DNA of 64,000 nucleotides from contig CANMSB010000003.1 in the NCBI GenBank assembly GCA_947500445.1, positions 62,001 through 126,000 of the forward strand, read 5' to 3'. Source of the stretch: an uncultured Flavobacteriaceae bacterium. GTDB lineage: Bacteria > Bacteroidota > Bacteroidia > Flavobacteriales > Flavobacteriaceae. The stretch's first letter is position 1. Every line of letters begins with the position of its first letter. Positions 25,235-35,009 of this stretch are shown in pieces. The notes below the pieces were generated by a model. The model was not told the DNA's origin. It ran no database searches and saw only the letters and a program-made list of their open reading frames with translations. A program made the translations under genes and the position numbers.

Positions 25235-25855
25235 TCAATTTTTACTTTTTTTGATGGAATAGGTTGGGAGTCCAATACCAAACCGTACTGCGAAAACACG
25301 TATGACAACCACTAGTAAAATCGTACTTATATAGGATATGTTTTTGTCGAAATTCAAGGAGTACAAAATGATGAAACATATACCTCCGGCAAGTGAGGCC
25401 AAGGCATAGATTTCCTTTCGAAAAATAATCGGAATCTCGTTACATAAGATATCACGAATAACCCCTCCAAAACATCCTGTCATAATTCCGAGTACGACGC
25501 TTACAGCGGGATCAAGGTTAGCGGAAACTCCAATTTGAACCCCACTAATGGTAAATATGGCAAGGCCTATGGTGTCGAATATAAAAAGGGATTTCACCAA
25601 AAAGTATATTTTATTTCGGAAAACGATAGCCAAAAAAACAGAGATGCTTACAAAATGAACCACATAAAAGTGCCCCATCCACCAAACTGGGGTATTGCCT
25701 ATAAATACATCTCTTAGAATGCCTCCACCCAAAGCCGTGACGAAGGCAACTATAAAGATGCCAAAAACATCCATTTCGCGTTTAATGGCCATTAATGCGC
25801 CTGATATTGCAAAAGCTATCGTACCTAGAATATCGAGAACATCGAAAAAACCCAT
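25235..25855 (-). CDS. UPF0126/TRIC-family membrane channel
   Basis: A 206-residue integral membrane protein made of two similar halves of about three helices each. Both halves carry the family motif, ALGGGILRDVFIGNTPVWW and GCFGGVIRDILCNEIPIIF. Prokaryotic members include TRIC K+ channels and some reported glycine-transport-associated proteins. ATG 25855 is preferred to the TTG two codons upstream. Within the operon it sits between the porin and the PagL-like gene, 21 bp from the porin's stop codon region. Confidence 0.88.
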   Translation of the reverse strand: MGFFDVLDILGTIAFAISGALMAIKREMDVFGIFIVAFVTALGGGILRDVFIGNTPVWWMGHFYVVHFVSISVFLAIVFRNKIYFLVKSLFIFDTIGLAIFTISGVQIGVSANLDPAVSVVLGIMTGCFGGVIRDILCNEIPIIFRKEIYALASLAGGICFIILYSLNFDKNISYISTILLVVVIRVFAVRFGIGLPTYSIKKSKN

Positions 25856-25882
25856 TCGCAATTTTTAATAAAGATTATTAGA

Positions 25883-27016
25883 TTAAAAATCAAACTTTAT
25901 CCCAATGCCGAAAACACTTTGATTTCTTCTATTACCAGTAGTCGTTTTACTTTGGTCAATCTTGGTAGCGGCAAATATTTTACTTGATTTTTTAAAGGTA
26001 TAACTGACTTCACCAATGGCAAAAGCAGTATTAAAATCACCAAGTCCTTCATTATAATCAGGAGTTAAATAGTTGAACCCTCCGGCGACCTTCCAACGTT
26101 CGTTCTTGGAAAAGACATAGCCCAGATAAAACTCAACTCCCGATGCATCATAGAAATCATCTCCCAACCTTTGGTGCTGTTTTAAACTGGCGTAGGAAGC
26201 CGCAATTGAAAAACGATTTTTTTCATAGGAGGCTGATGTTACGAACGCCTCATCTCCATCTTTGGCCTGATTAGGCAATGGGTCTTCAACGCCATCAAGT
26301 ACTCTATTGTACCCTAGGCCAATTGCAAATCCGTCAATCGTATAACTGGCTCCGAAACCATAAGTATCCAAAGATTTACTGTTTACGGAAATATTCCGTG
26401 CCTGACCTTGAACACCAATTTTCAAACCTGAATTGGCATACGTTAGTTTTAAAAGTTGATTGGCTCTTCCTGTTCCTGAAACACCACCGTCAGAAATATT
26501 CCACACACCTATGGCGGCTCCACCGAATGCCGAAAATTTATCTATTTGATTAGCACCCAATTGGTAATACACTGAATTTTGCTTCCCGAAAGTAAATTCC
26601 AAATCTTGATAGGAGAAACCGGCATAACCCAACCTTGCGAAGACCGCATCACCTACTTGTGCAATTCCAGCCCCTGGGTCAACGGCAAATTCAACGGTTT
26701 CATCTCTTGAGACTAGGTTTAGACCCAATTCTATTCCACCAATGACATTGAAATTATCAGCCTCATTTTTAGATAGTGCATGTTTCAGTTTGATACCAAT
26801 TCTGGGAGCATTATTTGCAATACCGATTTCACCTTCTTCAGCAAAACCAGCACCTATTCTGAGACTTCCATAGGGAGTAACCCTAGAGGTAATTTCATCA
26901 ATCCAATTCGTGTCATCTTTCTTATCTTGCTGTGCCTGCGCTTTCATTCCTTGTAATAGAAGCAGAGCAACAATCAGTATTATTGCTTTTCCGTATGTAG
27001 CGAATGATTTCTTCAT
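25883..27016 (-). CDS. Outer-membrane general porin
   Basis: A 377-residue protein with a signal peptide (cleaved near AQAQQ) and a Gram-negative porin-like 16-strand pattern. RVTPYGSLRIGAGFAEEGEI, GKQNSVYYQLG and the terminal strand NQSVFGIGIKFDF are typical, with Phe at the end. It lies 20 bp downstream of the fumarate reductase iron-sulfur gene and is probably co-transcribed. In that setting it may admit asparagine, aspartate or dicarboxylates, which is inference. Confidence 0.78.
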   Translation of the reverse strand: MKKSFATYGKAIILIVALLLLQGMKAQAQQDKKDDTNWIDEITSRVTPYGSLRIGAGFAEEGEIGIANNAPRIGIKLKHALSKNEADNFNVIGGIELGLNLVSRDETVEFAVDPGAGIAQVGDAVFARLGYAGFSYQDLEFTFGKQNSVYYQLGANQIDKFSAFGGAAIGVWNISDGGVSGTGRANQLLKLTYANSGLKIGVQGQARNISVNSKSLDTYGFGASYTIDGFAIGLGYNRVLDGVEDPLPNQAKDGDEAFVTSASYEKNRFSIAASYASLKQHQRLGDDFYDASGVEFYLGYVFSKNERWKVAGGFNYLTPDYNEGLGDFNTAFAIGEVSYTFKKSSKIFAATKIDQSKTTTGNRRNQSVFGIGIKFDF

Positions 27017-27035
27017 AAGGTTTTATTCAATTTTT

Positions 27036-27779
27036 CTATCCAAGTACTTTTGACTTCGTAACTCTTGCATTCATTTCTGCAATATTTATAATGGAAATTC
27101 CCTCAGGACATTCCACTTCACATGCACCGGTAAACGTACAGCTGCCAAAACCTTCGATTTCCATTTGATAGGTCATCTCGGCAACCCGTTTGTGCTCTTC
27201 TGCATGGCCTTGTGGTAAACCATTTAAGTGATTGATTTTGGCCGAAGTAAAAAGGGCAGCCGAAGAATTTTTACACGTAGCTACGCAGGCTCCGCAGCCT
27301 ATACACGCAGCAGCATCCATTGCCCTGTCGGAGACCTCTTTTGGAATGGGGATGGCATTTGCCTCCGGCGCCGTACCAGTTTTTGCACTAATAAATGCGC
27401 CTTGCTCAATAATCCGATCGAAGGCCGAACGGTCTACAATCAAGTCTTTAATTACAGGAAAAGAAGCAGCACGCCACGGTTCTACTACAATAGTATCACC
27501 ATCTTTAAAACTACGCATGTGCAACTGACAGGTGGTCATATTATCATGCGGACCATGGGCACGACCATTGATAAAAACCCCACATTGCCCACAGATTCCT
27601 TCACGGCAGTCGTATTCAAATGCGATTACCTTTTCATCTTTAAGAACAAGTAGTTCGTTCAAATGGTCCAATGCCTCAAGAAAAGACATATCCTCAGTTA
27701 AACCATCCACTTCATAGGCTCTAATGGCACCTTTATCTTTTGGGCCTTCCTGTCTCCAAATTTTGAATGTTACTTGCAT
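27036..27779 (-). CDS. frdB: Fumarate reductase/succinate dehydrogenase iron-sulfur subunit
   Basis: A 247-residue subunit with all three cluster sites. The [2Fe-2S] ligands are in CREGICGQCGVFINGRAHG plus the later TTCQ Cys. The second group CIGCGACVATCKNSS and the third CTFTGACEVECPEGIS hold the [4Fe-4S] and [3Fe-4S] clusters. It passes electrons between the flavoprotein and the membrane hemes. The order C-A-B with a single cytochrome subunit is the Bacteroidota/epsilon (type B) layout. Direction, fumarate reduction or succinate oxidation, cannot be read from this subunit alone. Confidence 0.95.
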   Translation of the reverse strand: MQVTFKIWRQEGPKDKGAIRAYEVDGLTEDMSFLEALDHLNELLVLKDEKVIAFEYDCREGICGQCGVFINGRAHGPHDNMTTCQLHMRSFKDGDTIVVEPWRAASFPVIKDLIVDRSAFDRIIEQGAFISAKTGTAPEANAIPIPKEVSDRAMDAAACIGCGACVATCKNSSAALFTSAKINHLNGLPQGHAEEHKRVAEMTYQMEIEGFGSCTFTGACEVECPEGISIINIAEMNARVTKSKVLG

Positions 27780-27785
27780 AATACT

Positions 27786-29696
27786 CTATTTATAACTTCT
27801 TACCGATGGTTTTACGAATTCGAATTCCAGTGCTTCTTTGTGCAGTTTGAAATCTCCGCTGTCATATTCCCAAGCAGATACATAGGAATATGCTTCGTCT
27901 ACCCGAACGGCTTCGCCCTCCTCGGTTTGATATTCTTCACGAAAATGAGCTCCACAAGACTCGTCTCGTTCAAGGGCATCCGTGCACATCAAAATTCCTA
28001 GTTCAATGAAATCGGCCAATCGCAATGCTTTCTCCAGTTCTGTATTCAATTCATTACTGTCTCCAGTAACTTTTACAGCGCTCCAAAAAGCATTTCGAAT
28101 TTCCTTTATCTGCTGAATAGCTTTTTCCAAACCTGCTTTATTTCGGCTCATGGCACATTCTTGCCACATGACCTTACCTAATTCCCTATGAAAATGGTCT
28201 ACTGTCTTTGTGCCGTTTATGGCGAGAACACGTTCGATATTCGATTTTACTTCCTGTTCAGCTTTATCAAACGCTGGGTGTTCTATGGTAGGATGGTCTG
28301 CCTTAATTTCATTGGCCAAATAATTATTGATGGTATTGGGAAGTATAAAATACCCGTCTACACTTGCTTGTAACAAGGAGTTGGCACCTAATCGATTGGC
28401 ACCATGGTCAGAGAAATTACATTCTCCAATGGCATATAATCCAGGAACGGTAGTCATCAATTCATAATCTACCCACAGTCCGCCCATAGAGAAATGTGCT
28501 GCAGGAGAAATTTGCATCGGTTCTTTGTAAGCATCAATACCGGTAATCTTTTTGTACATCTTAAACAGGTTACCATAGCGGTCTTTTATAGTTTCCAAAC
28601 CGAATCTTTCGATGGCATGTTTGAAATCGAGATAAACGGCATTCTTTAACCTTCCCACTCCAAAACCTGCATCTATACGCTCTTTGGCAGCACGTGATGC
28701 AATATCTCGAGGAGCCAAATTCCCAAAACTAGGATAGCGTCGTTCCAAATAATAATCCCGTTCCTCTTCCGGAATGTCATTGGCTTTTCGTGGGTCGTCC
28801 TTTTGCTTTGGCACCCAGATTCTTCCGTCGTTCCGCAAGGATTCGGACATCAGGGTAAGCTTTGATTGTGCTTCGCTGGATTGCGGTAAAGCGGTTGGGT
28901 GTATTTGTGTAAAACTCGGAGCGCCAAAAAATGCGCCCTTTTTATGGGCTTTCCATAAGGCACTACCGTTACAGCCAATAGCTAAGGTAGATAACCTGAA
29001 AACCCGAGAATATCCACCGGTTGCCAAAACGACAGCATCAGCTGCATAACGTTTGAGTGCGCCAGTAACTAAATCACGAACGATAATCCCTTTTGCTTTT
29101 CCGTCAATTACCACAAGGTCTAACATCTCGCTACGTGGGAACATTTCCACCTTTTTGGCGCGTACCATTTTATACAGCTGTGAATAGGCGGCCATCAATA
29201 ATTGTTGTCCGGTTTGCCCTCTTGCATAAAAGGTTCTTTGTACTTGGACCCCACCGAAACTTCGATTGACCAAAGTTCCGCCGTACTCCCGAGCAAAGGG
29301 TACGCCTTGTTGCACATAATGGTCAATTAGTGGTGCTGAAAGTTCGGCAAGTCGATAGGTATTAGCTTCCCTAGAACGAAAATCACCTCCTTTTAAGGTA
29401 TCATAAAACATGCGCCAAACGCTATCCCCATCGTGTTGATAGTTCTTGGCAGCATTGATACCACCTTGCGCTGCTACGGAATGTGCGCGCCTGGCTGAAT
29501 CTTGATAGCAAAAGCATTTGATATCATAGCCCAATTCGGCCAATGTCGATGCCGCACCGGCTCCGGATAGTCCTGAGCCAACTACAATAACATTGAGTTT
29601 CTTTTTATTGGCAGGGTTTATCAGTTGTGATTTCACTTGATAATTTTGCCATTTATCTTGAAGTTTTCCTTCTGGAATTTTTGCGTCTAATTTCAT
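27786..29696 (-). CDS. frdA: Fumarate reductase/succinate dehydrogenase flavoprotein
   Basis: A 636-residue FAD subunit. [19 protein letters not shown] is the Rossmann motif, the His of [19 protein letters not shown] attaches FAD covalently, and [18 protein letters not shown] carries the catalytic Arg. [20 protein letters not shown] is the substrate-domain hallmark. It interconverts fumarate and succinate on the cytoplasmic face. With aspartase and Dcu in the same operon, fumarate reduction is the likelier direction, though the homologous chromosomal complex elsewhere could do the reverse. Confidence 0.95.
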   Translation of the reverse strand: MKLDAKIPEGKLQDKWQNYQVKSQLINPANKKKLNVIVVGSGLSGAGAASTLAELGYDIKCFCYQDSARRAHSVAAQGGINAAKNYQHDGDSVWRMFYDTLKGGDFRSREANTYRLAELSAPLIDHYVQQGVPFAREYGGTLVNRSFGGVQVQRTFYARGQTGQQLLMAAYSQLYKMVRAKKVEMFPRSEMLDLVVIDGKAKGIIVRDLVTGALKRYAADAVVLATGGYSRVFRLSTLAIGCNGSALWKAHKKGAFFGAPSFTQIHPTALPQSSEAQSKLTLMSESLRNDGRIWVPKQKDDPRKANDIPEEERDYYLERRYPSFGNLAPRDIASRAAKERIDAGFGVGRLKNAVYLDFKHAIERFGLETIKDRYGNLFKMYKKITGIDAYKEPMQISPAAHFSMGGLWVDYELMTTVPGLYAIGECNFSDHGANRLGANSLLQASVDGYFILPNTINNYLANEIKADHPTIEHPAFDKAEQEVKSNIERVLAINGTKTVDHFHRELGKVMWQECAMSRNKAGLEKAIQQIKEIRNAFWSAVKVTGDSNELNTELEKALRLADFIELGILMCTDALERDESCGAHFREEYQTEEGEAVRVDEAYSYVSAWEYDSGDFKLHKEALEFEFVKPSVRSYK

Positions 29697-29705
29697 CTTC
29701 CTACA

Positions 29706-30374
29706 CTATTTCAGATAAACAATAAAAGGTATGATTCCAAAACCTATACCCATAATGATGGCATAGACCAATGCTATCTTAGCAACAATACGAAGTCCTT
29801 TTCTATGATAGAACCCAAGGGTTTTAAAAGCGCTTTTGAAGCCATGATGCAGATGCAACGCTAATGGAATTACCAATACGGTATAGAAAATGACATAATA
29901 GATATTATGGAATAAGCTACTGGTTACCTCGTAGACATCTACATTACCAGCGGCATCTAAGCTTACCACTTCTCCCATGCCTAGTTTAATACGGGCCCAA
30001 AAATTGGCAAGGTGTACTACAATAAAAAGAAGAATCATGGTGCCGATGAGTCCCATGTTTTGTGAAGTCCATGTGCTATTCTCCTTCGAACTGTTCATTA
30101 CATATTTTTGTGGCTTTGCTTTTCTGTTTCTGATGGTAATCAGCAGTGCATACACTACATGAAGAATAATGGATAGGTATAACAAATAGGCAACAATTTT
30201 TATTAATGGACTTTCGCGCAAAGTGGTCGAATACGAATTATATAAACCTCTTGCCGTTTCTTCCGGAAGTAATAAAATACAATTCGCCGACAAGTGAACC
30301 ACTAGGAAAATACACAAGAACAAGCCTGTACCCGCAATAATGGTTTTTCTAAAAAACAATTGATTAATTGCCAT
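29706..30374 (-). CDS. frdC: Di-heme cytochrome b subunit of fumarate reductase/SDH
   Basis: A 222-residue, five-helix membrane anchor starting at ATG 30374; an in-frame TTG four codons upstream is less likely, and GAGGTGG precedes the ATG. Candidate axial heme ligands lie in FLVVHLSAN (His27), IILHVVY (His72), FIVVHLANF (His121) and LALHLHH (His174/176), as expected for the two hemes b of type B menaquinol:fumarate reductases. It anchors subunits A and B and exchanges electrons with menaquinone. Confidence 0.92.
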   Translation of the reverse strand: MAINQLFFRKTIIAGTGLFLCIFLVVHLSANCILLLPEETARGLYNSYSTTLRESPLIKIVAYLLYLSIILHVVYALLITIRNRKAKPQKYVMNSSKENSTWTSQNMGLIGTMILLFIVVHLANFWARIKLGMGEVVSLDAAGNVDVYEVTSSLFHNIYYVIFYTVLVIPLALHLHHGFKSAFKTLGFYHRKGLRIVAKIALVYAIIMGIGFGIIPFIVYLK

Positions 30375-30393
30375 AATCCACCTCAATTATAAA

Positions 30394-31464
30394 TTAATAC
30401 GTATCAAAAAGATTTTGCATTTCACTCAGTTTTTCACCGTTTGAAAGTGCCAGCATTAATAAGATTCTCGCTTTAGCAGGATTTAAATCCCCAGACGCAA
30501 CCGTGTGATAATCGTCGTCTTTAAATTCATTATCTCGTAACACCCATCCAGTTGCTGCACGAGTACTTCTTACTACTATTACCCCATGCTCTTCATAAGC
30601 TTTTTTCGCTGCTTTTAAAATTGCATCGGTCATGTTGCCATTACCGACCCCTGCGATTACGATACCTTTAGCTCCGGCCTTCACATGCATATCGATTAAA
30701 TCTGGAGACATATCCGCATAGGCATAAATAATGTCTACACGAGGTAGCTTTTCAATCCCTTCTATTGAAAATTTACTCGAGTTTCCAAATTTGGTGTTGG
30801 GTTCACGAAAAAAGCCTAGTCTACCATAGAATACTCCACCTAACATTCCTTTAATAGGCGATTGAAAACTATTCACATTGGTGGTATTCATTTTGCTTAC
30901 ATCGCGAGCAGCGTGAATTTGGTCATTCAGTGAAACCATAACTCCTTTTCCTTTAGATTGGGAATCGGCAGCTATAGCGACCGCATTGTATAGATTTAAT
31001 GGGCCTTCAGCACTTATCGAAGTGGAAGAGCGCATAGAACCGGTAGTAACCACGGGCTTATCACTTTTAACTACCAAACTCAAAAAATAAGCAGTCTCTT
31101 CTTGGGTATCGGTACCATGGGTAATCACGATGCCGTCTACATCATCGGAAGCCAGTAATTCATTAATTCGATTCGCCAACTTCAACCATATTTCGACGGA
31201 CATATCTTGCGAACCGACATTAGCAATTTGCTCTCCTGAAACATCTGCGATTTTTTTGATTCCAGGTACGGCATTAATCATGGTTTGAATGCCTACTTGA
31301 CCTGCTGAATAACTCCCTGAAGTTGCCGACGAGGCTGAGCCGGCTATAGTGCCTCCTGTTGCTAGAATTTTAACATTGGGAAGTGCTGTGTCTTGGGCGA
31401 AACCCATAGTAGTCATAGCCACTGCCATCAGGAAAGCTATCATTTTCAATTTTAATGCTCTCAT
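30394..31464 (-). CDS. ansB: Periplasmic type II L-asparaginase
   Basis: A 356-residue enzyme with a signal peptide (to about residue 23, ending MGFAQ). ILATGGTIAGSA carries the first catalytic Thr and VDGIVITHGTDTQEETAYF the second Thr-Lys-Asp group. Type II enzymes hydrolyse external asparagine to aspartate and ammonia with high affinity, and in enteric bacteria they feed anaerobic fumarate respiration. The gene lies between aspartase and the fumarate reductase C subunit, 47 bp after aspA, which supports the same role here. Confidence 0.95.
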   Translation of the reverse strand: MRALKLKMIAFLMAVAMTTMGFAQDTALPNVKILATGGTIAGSASSATSGSYSAGQVGIQTMINAVPGIKKIADVSGEQIANVGSQDMSVEIWLKLANRINELLASDDVDGIVITHGTDTQEETAYFLSLVVKSDKPVVTTGSMRSSTSISAEGPLNLYNAVAIAADSQSKGKGVMVSLNDQIHAARDVSKMNTTNVNSFQSPIKGMLGGVFYGRLGFFREPNTKFGNSSKFSIEGIEKLPRVDIIYAYADMSPDLIDMHVKAGAKGIVIAGVGNGNMTDAILKAAKKAYEEHGVIVVRSTRAATGWVLRDNEFKDDDYHTVASGDLNPAKARILLMLALSNGEKLSEMQNLFDTY

Positions 31465-31511
31465 AATAAAAGAATTTATGTGTAACTATAGCGTTCTTTT
31501 TATAATTAGTC

Positions 31512-32930
31512 TTATTTGTGTAGTGTTGCCGTATACTTTGGATTCATGAGGTTTTCTACACTCAATATTTTATCCAATTCTTGTTCGGAAAGGAGCTCTT
31601 TTTCAAGAACCAATTCCCTAATATTTTTTCCTGTAGCAACAGCCTCTTTTCCTAAAACATCACCCATATGATGCCCGATATACGGATTTAAAAAAGTGAT
31701 GATTCCAACGGAATTGAATACCATTTGCTTCGTGTGCTCCTCATTGGCCGTGATTCCATCAATACATTTTTCAGCGAGGGTAACACAAGCGTTGGAAAGT
31801 AGTTCAACGGACTCGAACATACATTGTGCGATTACAGGCTCCATGACATTCAATTGCAATTGCCCAGCTTCGGCAGCAAAAGAAATGGTGACATCATTCC
31901 CAATTATTTTAAAACAAACTTGATTCGCGACCTCAGGAATTACCGGATTCACCTTGGCAGGCATGATGGAAGAACCTGCCTGCATTTCGGGTAGGTTGAT
32001 TTCATTCAGTCCACAACGCGGTCCAGAAGAAAGTAGTCGCAGGTCATTACATATTTTTGATAGTTTTACGCCTGTTCTTTTAAGGGCTCCCGATATCATC
32101 ACATAGGCACCGCAGTCAGAAGTAGCCTCTATCAAATTTTCGGCCCTCACAAAACTTGCTTTGGTATACTGTTGTAGAAAACCTATGGCCAATTCAGAAT
32201 ACCCGTCTGGTGCATTTACACCCGTTCCGATTGCGGTTGCCCCTAGATTGACTTCTAAAATAAGGTCACGACAATGTTTTAAGTTTTTTGTTTCCTCCTT
32301 CAAGTTGGTAGACCATGCTCCAAATTCATCTCCGAGTGACATGGGTACGGCATCCTGAAGTTGGGTTCTTCCCATTTTAAGGACGTTCTTAAAAGCAGCT
32401 GCTTTTTTGTCAAGACTAGTGGTCAGTATATTAATACGTTCCAACAATTGGTTCATATAATAATACACTGCAACACGAAATGCGGTAGGGTAGGCATCAT
32501 TGGTTGACTGCGATTTATTCACATGGTCGTTGGGATGTAAAATGTCATAACTTCCCTTTTCATGACCATTTAGTTCTAAAGCCACGTTTGCAATGACTTC
32601 ATTTGCATTCATGTTTACCGAAGTTCCGGCACCGCCCTGAAAAACATCAGAAGGGAAGAACACGGCATACTTTTCCAAATCATTTAGAATGTGGTCACAG
32701 GCCTGTATAATCATATCCGCTTTATCGGCCGGAATAGTTCCAATCTCCTTATTAGCTGCAGCGCAGGCTTTCTTCGTTAACATCAATCCTTTTACAAATA
32801 TTGGAAAGTCACCAATTTTGGAGTTCGAAATTTTGAAATTGTTTAAGGCTCTTTGCGTGTGAATACCGTAATAGTATTCGTTGGAAATTTCTAAATCTCC
32901 CAATAAATCTGTTTCTTTTCTAGTTTTCAT
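31512..32930 (-). CDS. aspA: Aspartate ammonia-lyase (aspartase)
   Basis: A 472-residue member of the fumarase/aspartase superfamily. The signature [15 protein letters not shown] (flexible SS loop with the catalytic Ser) is present, with [14 protein letters not shown] and [14 protein letters not shown] for substrate binding. It converts aspartate to fumarate and ammonia, giving the electron acceptor for the co-encoded reductase. The length matches known aspartases. It lies 20 bp downstream of the Dcu gene. Confidence 0.94.
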   Translation of the reverse strand: MKTRKETDLLGDLEISNEYYYGIHTQRALNNFKISNSKIGDFPIFVKGLMLTKKACAAANKEIGTIPADKADMIIQACDHILNDLEKYAVFFPSDVFQGGAGTSVNMNANEVIANVALELNGHEKGSYDILHPNDHVNKSQSTNDAYPTAFRVAVYYYMNQLLERINILTTSLDKKAAAFKNVLKMGRTQLQDAVPMSLGDEFGAWSTNLKEETKNLKHCRDLILEVNLGATAIGTGVNAPDGYSELAIGFLQQYTKASFVRAENLIEATSDCGAYVMISGALKRTGVKLSKICNDLRLLSSGPRCGLNEINLPEMQAGSSIMPAKVNPVIPEVANQVCFKIIGNDVTISFAAEAGQLQLNVMEPVIAQCMFESVELLSNACVTLAEKCIDGITANEEHTKQMVFNSVGIITFLNPYIGHHMGDVLGKEAVATGKNIRELVLEKELLSEQELDKILSVENLMNPKYTATLHK

Positions 32931-32950
32931 ATTCTTGTTCTTTTTTCGAT

Positions 32951-34252
32951 TTATAAAACGATACTTCCGATTAGAAATCCAAAGATTACGCTTGACGCTA
33001 TGGTAACGGTTCCTGGCACAATGAAAGAATGATTGAAGACGTATTTGCCAATTTTAGTAGTCCCAGTATCATCCATTTCTACCGCTGCCAAAAGGGTAGG
33101 GTAGGTAGGTAATACAAACAAAGCACTTACCGCTGCAAATGAGGCTATAGCTGCTATGGGACTAACCCCTAACGCCAAAGCTGCTGGCATTAAAGCCGTT
33201 GTAGTGGCAGCTTGAGAATACAATAGCATACTGGCAAAGAATAAAACTACAGCAAGTAACCAGGAGTATTGGTTAAGCATACCTCCGGCTGCTTCTTTGA
33301 TTTCTTCAATATGGTTACTGACAAAAGTGTCGCCTAACCATGCTACGCCCAATACACAAATCGCTGCACTCATGCCAGATTTAAAAGTTGACATGCTTGG
33401 GATATCGGCCATTTTGAGTTTACAAATCAATGCAATAGCCGTAGCTGCCAAGAGCATAACCGCCATGATTGCCTCATTGCGCGGAATTGTAGGATTTTCA
33501 ATCAAGCCTACTTTCTTGGAAATAAGGGTAGCATAGGTGACTATGATAGCTATCGCAACTAAAAAGATGCCGACAGACCGTTTAGCTTCTTTAGTGTCTT
33601 TATGCGTTTCAGTGCTTTTTTCCTTTACCAAACCGGCTTTTAAACGTTCTTGATAGACAGGGTCCTGGTCAAGTGGTTTCCCTAATTTATTTGCGACAAT
33701 AGCCCCTACCACACAGGCTAAAATCGTAGAAGGAATTGCTACGGCCAACAGTTGTAGGTACGAAACCCCGAGCGGTTCCAAAAAACTTGCAAAAATCACT
33801 ACCGCAGCTGAAATAGGCGAAGCAGTTATGGCAATTTGCGAAGCCACTACTGAAATACTTAAGGGTTTTGATGGTCTTACATTTCCTTCTTTCGAAACTT
33901 CAACAATGACTGGTAAGGCGGCATAGGCGGTATGCCCTGTACCTGCAAACAAGGTCATGAAATAGGTAACAGTAGGCCCTAAAAAAGTTACACGCTTTGG
34001 ATTTTTGCGAAGTAATGATTCAGAGAGGTGCACCAGGTAATCCAAACCACCAGCTTTTTGCATCACGGCTATGGCAGAGATAACCGCCATTATAATGAGA
34101 ATGACGTCTACAGGAACCGAACCGGCATCCAACCCAAAAATTAAAGTCAATACCACTACACCGGCACCACCAGCGTAGCCTATACCGATGCCTCCCATTT
34201 TTGACCCGAGGAAAATAAAAAAGAGAACGACGAGTAATTCTATCCAAATCAT
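32951..34252 (-). CDS. Anaerobic C4-dicarboxylate transporter (DcuA/DcuB family)
   Basis: A 433-residue transporter with 10-12 hydrophobic segments. Family features are [20 protein letters not shown] near the N-terminus, [20 protein letters not shown], and PISAAVVIF, with [20 protein letters not shown] near the end. Dcu carriers exchange external aspartate, fumarate or malate for internal succinate during fumarate respiration, so it couples import of aspartate made by the asparaginase to succinate export. DcuA and DcuB cannot be told apart here. Confidence 0.93.
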   Translation of the reverse strand: MIWIELLVVLFFIFLGSKMGGIGIGYAGGAGVVVLTLIFGLDAGSVPVDVILIIMAVISAIAVMQKAGGLDYLVHLSESLLRKNPKRVTFLGPTVTYFMTLFAGTGHTAYAALPVIVEVSKEGNVRPSKPLSISVVASQIAITASPISAAVVIFASFLEPLGVSYLQLLAVAIPSTILACVVGAIVANKLGKPLDQDPVYQERLKAGLVKEKSTETHKDTKEAKRSVGIFLVAIAIIVTYATLISKKVGLIENPTIPRNEAIMAVMLLAATAIALICKLKMADIPSMSTFKSGMSAAICVLGVAWLGDTFVSNHIEEIKEAAGGMLNQYSWLLAVVLFFASMLLYSQAATTTALMPAALALGVSPIAAIASFAAVSALFVLPTYPTLLAAVEMDDTGTTKIGKYVFNHSFIVPGTVTIASSVIFGFLIGSIVL

Positions 34253-34308
34253 AGTATTCTTAGTTTAAAATTCATAGTATTTTGTAACAAGTGAAATCAA
34301 CAGTTCCT

Positions 34309-34734
34309 TTATTTCACATTCAAGCCCTCTCTCAGAATGACGGCATTGATTATGGCATTCCAAGTTTTTTGGTGTATTTCTAGCTGATTCTGGTCCAGAA
34401 CATCCTTGACATCAACTTCCATAAGTCGTACGCGTTCTTGGAGCTTGGCCTTCATTTGGTCGGCACTACTTTTAGATTTTTCTCCTTTGAGCTGTTCCAT
34501 TTTTAAGGCATGATACTTTACCATTTTGAGATAATCTTCGCGTAACTTTCCTTGGAGCTTCATTTTATCCATACGGTCTTCATACCATAGTTCTTGAAGT
34601 TCTTTATCATTGGACATAAATACGGATACCTTGTATTCGAGTTGTTCTTTTTGCTCAGTGGTTAAGTCTTGGCCATGTAAAAAACTAGCACATGTAAAAC
34701 CAAGAATCATGAAGAGGATTTTTGTCGTAGACAT
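34309..34734 (-). CDS. Small exported helical protein (family A, copy 2)
   Basis: A 141-residue protein with a signal peptide (to HGQ, about 22) and a helical mature part. WYEDRMDKMKLQGKLREDYL, VKYHALKMEQL and LDQNQLEIHQKTWNAII match the copies at 19634 and 42850. It is the first gene of the ten-gene catabolic operon, 56 bp before the Dcu gene. It may be a periplasmic chaperone or stress sensor for the operon's envelope proteins, but this is a guess from fold and place. Confidence 0.75.
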   Translation of the reverse strand: MSTTKILFMILGFTCASFLHGQDLTTEQKEQLEYKVSVFMSNDKELQELWYEDRMDKMKLQGKLREDYLKMVKYHALKMEQLKGEKSKSSADQMKAKLQERVRLMEVDVKDVLDQNQLEIHQKTWNAIINAVILREGLNVK

Positions 34735-34839
34735 AGAAAAAGATTATAATTAATAGTTATATATTGAAACAAACTGTCTCTTAAAAAAGCCGTTTCTTCC
34801 TATTAGGTCACTTGAAAATTAGGTACTTCTTATCCATTT

Positions 34840-34859
34840 TTATTATCATTTTAGACCAC
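34840..34859 (-). promoter_or_regulatory. Shared operator-like motif upstream of the catabolic operon
   Basis: TTATTATCATTTTAGACCAC lies about 106 bp upstream of the first gene of the operon starting at 34734. An identical 20-mer occurs at 36942 and a 13-bp core at 51193. It may be a binding site of the LytTR or AraC regulator encoded nearby. The rest of the 275-bp gap shows no gene. Confidence 0.5.
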
Positions 34860-35009
34860 TTCTAAAAATAGATTCAAGCTGTTATGTAGATTAGTTATTT
34901 TAGAAAAAAACTAAAGCATACTTTTAATTTGGAGGAATAGCCTTTTGTTTTAAAAGTCTTTTGAAATAGGTTGGTTCTTAAGTGCAATTTTTGTTATGCC
35001 TAAAAGGAA

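Noticed and set aside
27036-30374. Reading sdhCAB here as the ordinary housekeeping TCA-cycle copy
   Set aside because: It lies inside the element, between asparaginase and porin in one operon, so a dedicated fumarate-respiration role is more likely; this stays unproven until the rest of the genome is examined.
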